NCBI GenBank assembly: GCA_020055645.1
Contig: CM034548.1
Span: 45,314,296 to 45,378,295 of the forward strand
DNA: 64,000 nucleotides
Source: Tomocerus qinae
Lineage: Eukaryota; Arthropoda; Collembola; Entomobryomorpha; Tomoceridae
Direction: 5' to 3'
A model generated the notes under the pieces. The model was not told where the DNA came from. It did no database searches and worked only from the letters and a program-made list of their open reading frames with translations. The position numbers and the translations under genes are program-made. Positions within the stretch are counted from its first letter, which is position 1. Every line of letters starts with the position of its first letter. Positions 61,476-64,000 of the stretch are shown piece by piece.

Positions 61476-64000
61476 TTCAGTGGAATTGAGTTAAGTTCGA
61501 GTAATGGTGTGTTGCTGACCATAAATTCAAACGGGCTTTGACATTCTCAAAGAAGGAAGAATGGAATGAAACGGATACCTATACAATATTTCTTACTAGA
61601 ATCTCCACCACTCACTCACTTCACTTACATTACAACAGATACGAAGGCCGGAGACTTAAGCTTAGCGATACGTAAGTTACATCACTGCATTATTGCATTG
61701 GAGAGAGCAAAGAATAAAAGGCAAAGAACGTACGTAACGACTTTACGCTGACTTATTGTTTGCTTTACAGATATAAGTACTACTACTAACAATAGAAAAA
61801 AGACTGAAGATTTCCAGTCTGCTTCGTATAGCAGAGCATGGACTTTGTTGTTGGTTATCGCAGACCTTCCTTCAGACTCCTATAGTTCAATGTTCAATAC
61901 ATTTTCCTTCGACTTCGACTTTTCTGCACTATATCTGGGTGGAAGTCATTAAAGAACCTATTTTCTATTTGTATTTGTACATAGCAGCATGATAATATAT
62001 ATATGTGGGTATATAATAATATATAGTACTTATACTTAGCAACGTGCTTGAATCTGAGGAGCTTTATGGTGAAGATGTGTATCTTGCCCGTTACGACTGA
62101 ATGTTAGAAGGAATATAGCATTGTATCGTTTTGTTGTGTCTGTGCATTTTGTCTTGGTTGAATTGTAATATTTATGTAGCCGGGTAGGTAGTGCGGTGTA
62201 GTGAGTGCTGCAGTCACCGAGATTATCCATCCATCCGTTACAATCAAGGCAAGTTGGCGGAGCAGAGTCGGAGGAGAGAAAAATGCACTAGGATCGAAAC
62301 AAGGATCCGGTAAATAAGACAATTGAACCAAAACCCATTTATTTGTTGTATGTAATGTGGAGAGTGGGATGCTTGTTGTGTGTATGTATCTGTATTGTAA
62401 TGTAATTCATCCTCTGGTATCATTGCCTCGTTGTTAGTGCAAAGAAAAAAGGACATAAATCTTGCTGCCTTCAAAGCAAACCACGAAGCCGTCGTTGATC
62501 AATTGTCGATGCAAAAGGAAAACATCGTGAGAGAATGGAAATCCGAGTAGAACAACAATAACCATTAGCTAAACAGCTTAAATTAGCTCTCCAGTTTCAT
62601 TTGCTTCGTTTGCAGTTTATGTTTTCGAGTCGGGAAAAGAAACTGCTTATTGTTTGCTATTCATGCCATCATATACACCTAATGTATGTAAATACACACA
62701 CACTACGATGCACACTAACAACTACAGTGCTTATAGAGTTTTATGGGTTATGTTTTCTATTTGTGTATGCATGTGTTTATGTAGCCACAGTTTTTGCAAA
62801 CTTAAATTAAAAGGTTGAATGCGAATGGGCAATTTCTATAATTAGTATTGTTTTCTTTATGTCTGCAATTCCCGTTACAACAACATTCGGAAATGTTCTT
62901 TGTAGGCACATGATGGTCGGCTGTAAATCATTTGATTGAATTTGATGGCTTTCTGTCTCTAAAATTACACTATTTCTCGTCCAGGCACAGCGAACACCTT
63001 CACATTACTGAGCGCCTCTAAATTCGAACATTAATGCCCGAGAATTTTTGACGACTCGGCTTCACGACCCACACCGGCTCAGACACACAAATGAACACTC
63101 CTCCTCCTCCATGCTAATCTGCCCTGCACTGCTCTAGCTGAGAATTTACATGAGAGAGTAAATGTAGTCTCAACATTATCCCAGATATATCATCATATCA
63201 TCGGCAAAGTAATCGCTGGGTGAATTGAACAAATGTGCGACGTATGGGACTAACAACATAACATAACATGCCCACATTATCTCTGTAGAAACTATCCACG
63301 CAGTCCTCCTTCAGTTAAACGATATTATTCGCCAGAAATTTTTACTGATCTTTATACGACTGTGCCATAACCAACATAACAGCCCCCATCCTAAAATGAC
63401 TGAGTTGATGTGAGACGGGTTGTACTTATGTTACGTTAACCCATACTCATTGTGCCAGCCGAGTAAGTAAGTGCATGCCTAGTGCTTTGTCCTCAGAACA
63501 GATTGGATATTCTTTTGGAAAACGAATGATTCCCATTAACTATGAGATAGATAGGAGTTTTTAGTGGATGACAGCGTGGAAGTTGTATAGGAAATAGAAA
63601 TGATAGCCGAACTAAAGCAAATGATAGATGCGGTGAAGCTTTTACGACATTGGTGCTAATTTGGTAGATTTTTCTAGCAAAGGAAAGACCTCCTCGCAAT
63701 ACTTACATGCAGATGTACTCACCACAGCCACACATGTCAATGCAGGCCAAACCAGTCCCTCATCTACTACATGTCCCTCTGTTCCGCTAGTGAAACAGGG
63801 CACATCGTTCAAGTTATTGCTCTGTACGGTTAACCCGTGACCATTCCTCTCTATCGGCTCACATATTATCTTAATTTAACATACCTTTCTTTAATGGCCA
63901 TCCTTACATGAACTTACGTACTACTAAAATTCTAAACTGCCATTTATTGCATTACACGCATTACCGTCGCTACATAAAAAGAATCTTACCCTGCTATATG

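Larger units (their letters stand above)
59151..64000. other. Non-coding block to the window end
   Basis: There is no supported gene. The overlapping minus-strand ORFs at 62036-62474 lie in slightly GC-richer DNA but show no domain. A CpG-containing patch lies at about 63000-63080 (CCGAGAATTTTTGACGACTC, then CACACCGGCTC), the last such island in the window. An (ACTC)4 tract and a short palindromic stem are listed separately. Confidence 0.5.

Overview
This is eukaryotic genomic DNA: AT-rich, intron-dominated, with no operons, no Shine-Dalgarno-type gene packing and no CRISPR or prokaryotic mobile elements. The one gene I can identify is the 5' coding part of a plexin, transcribed on the minus strand (coding part 1906-3132). 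Its sequence fits the plexin A class, and the way it matches insect-type plexins, together with the base composition, suggests an arthropod. The species cannot be named from this sequence alone.

Layout. Positions 1-1905 are downstream of that exon on the minus strand and look like a plexin intron; I could not find the next exon. Positions 1906-3188 are the plexin exon: a start codon, a signal peptide, and most of a Sema domain, with a clear splice donor at its 3' side and a probable 3' splice site 56 bases upstream of the ATG. This implies at least one further non-coding exon upstream, so some or all of the remaining ~60 kb could be a long first intron or the 5' flank of plexin. From 3189 to 64000 there is no recognisable exon, RNA gene or transposon. 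This stretch contains scattered microsatellites, one 32-bp minisatellite (22069-22163), recurrent ATAATATTAT palindromes, tracts built from TAC/GTA and AAGT-like words, and a handful of GC-richer, CpG-containing islands (about 425-540, 8990-9180, 21140-21390, 41870-42000, 51490-51970, 63000-63080). Those islands are the best places to look for unannotated exons, alternative promoters or enhancers.

No new biological system is evident. The small ORFs listed are candidates only. In DNA this AT-rich, ORFs of 60-130 codons are expected by chance, and each candidate is listed for a specific extra signal (splice-like junction, signal peptide, start context or composition). Plexin A is a semaphorin receptor for axon guidance; long 5' introns carrying regulatory DNA are common for such genes, which fits what is seen.
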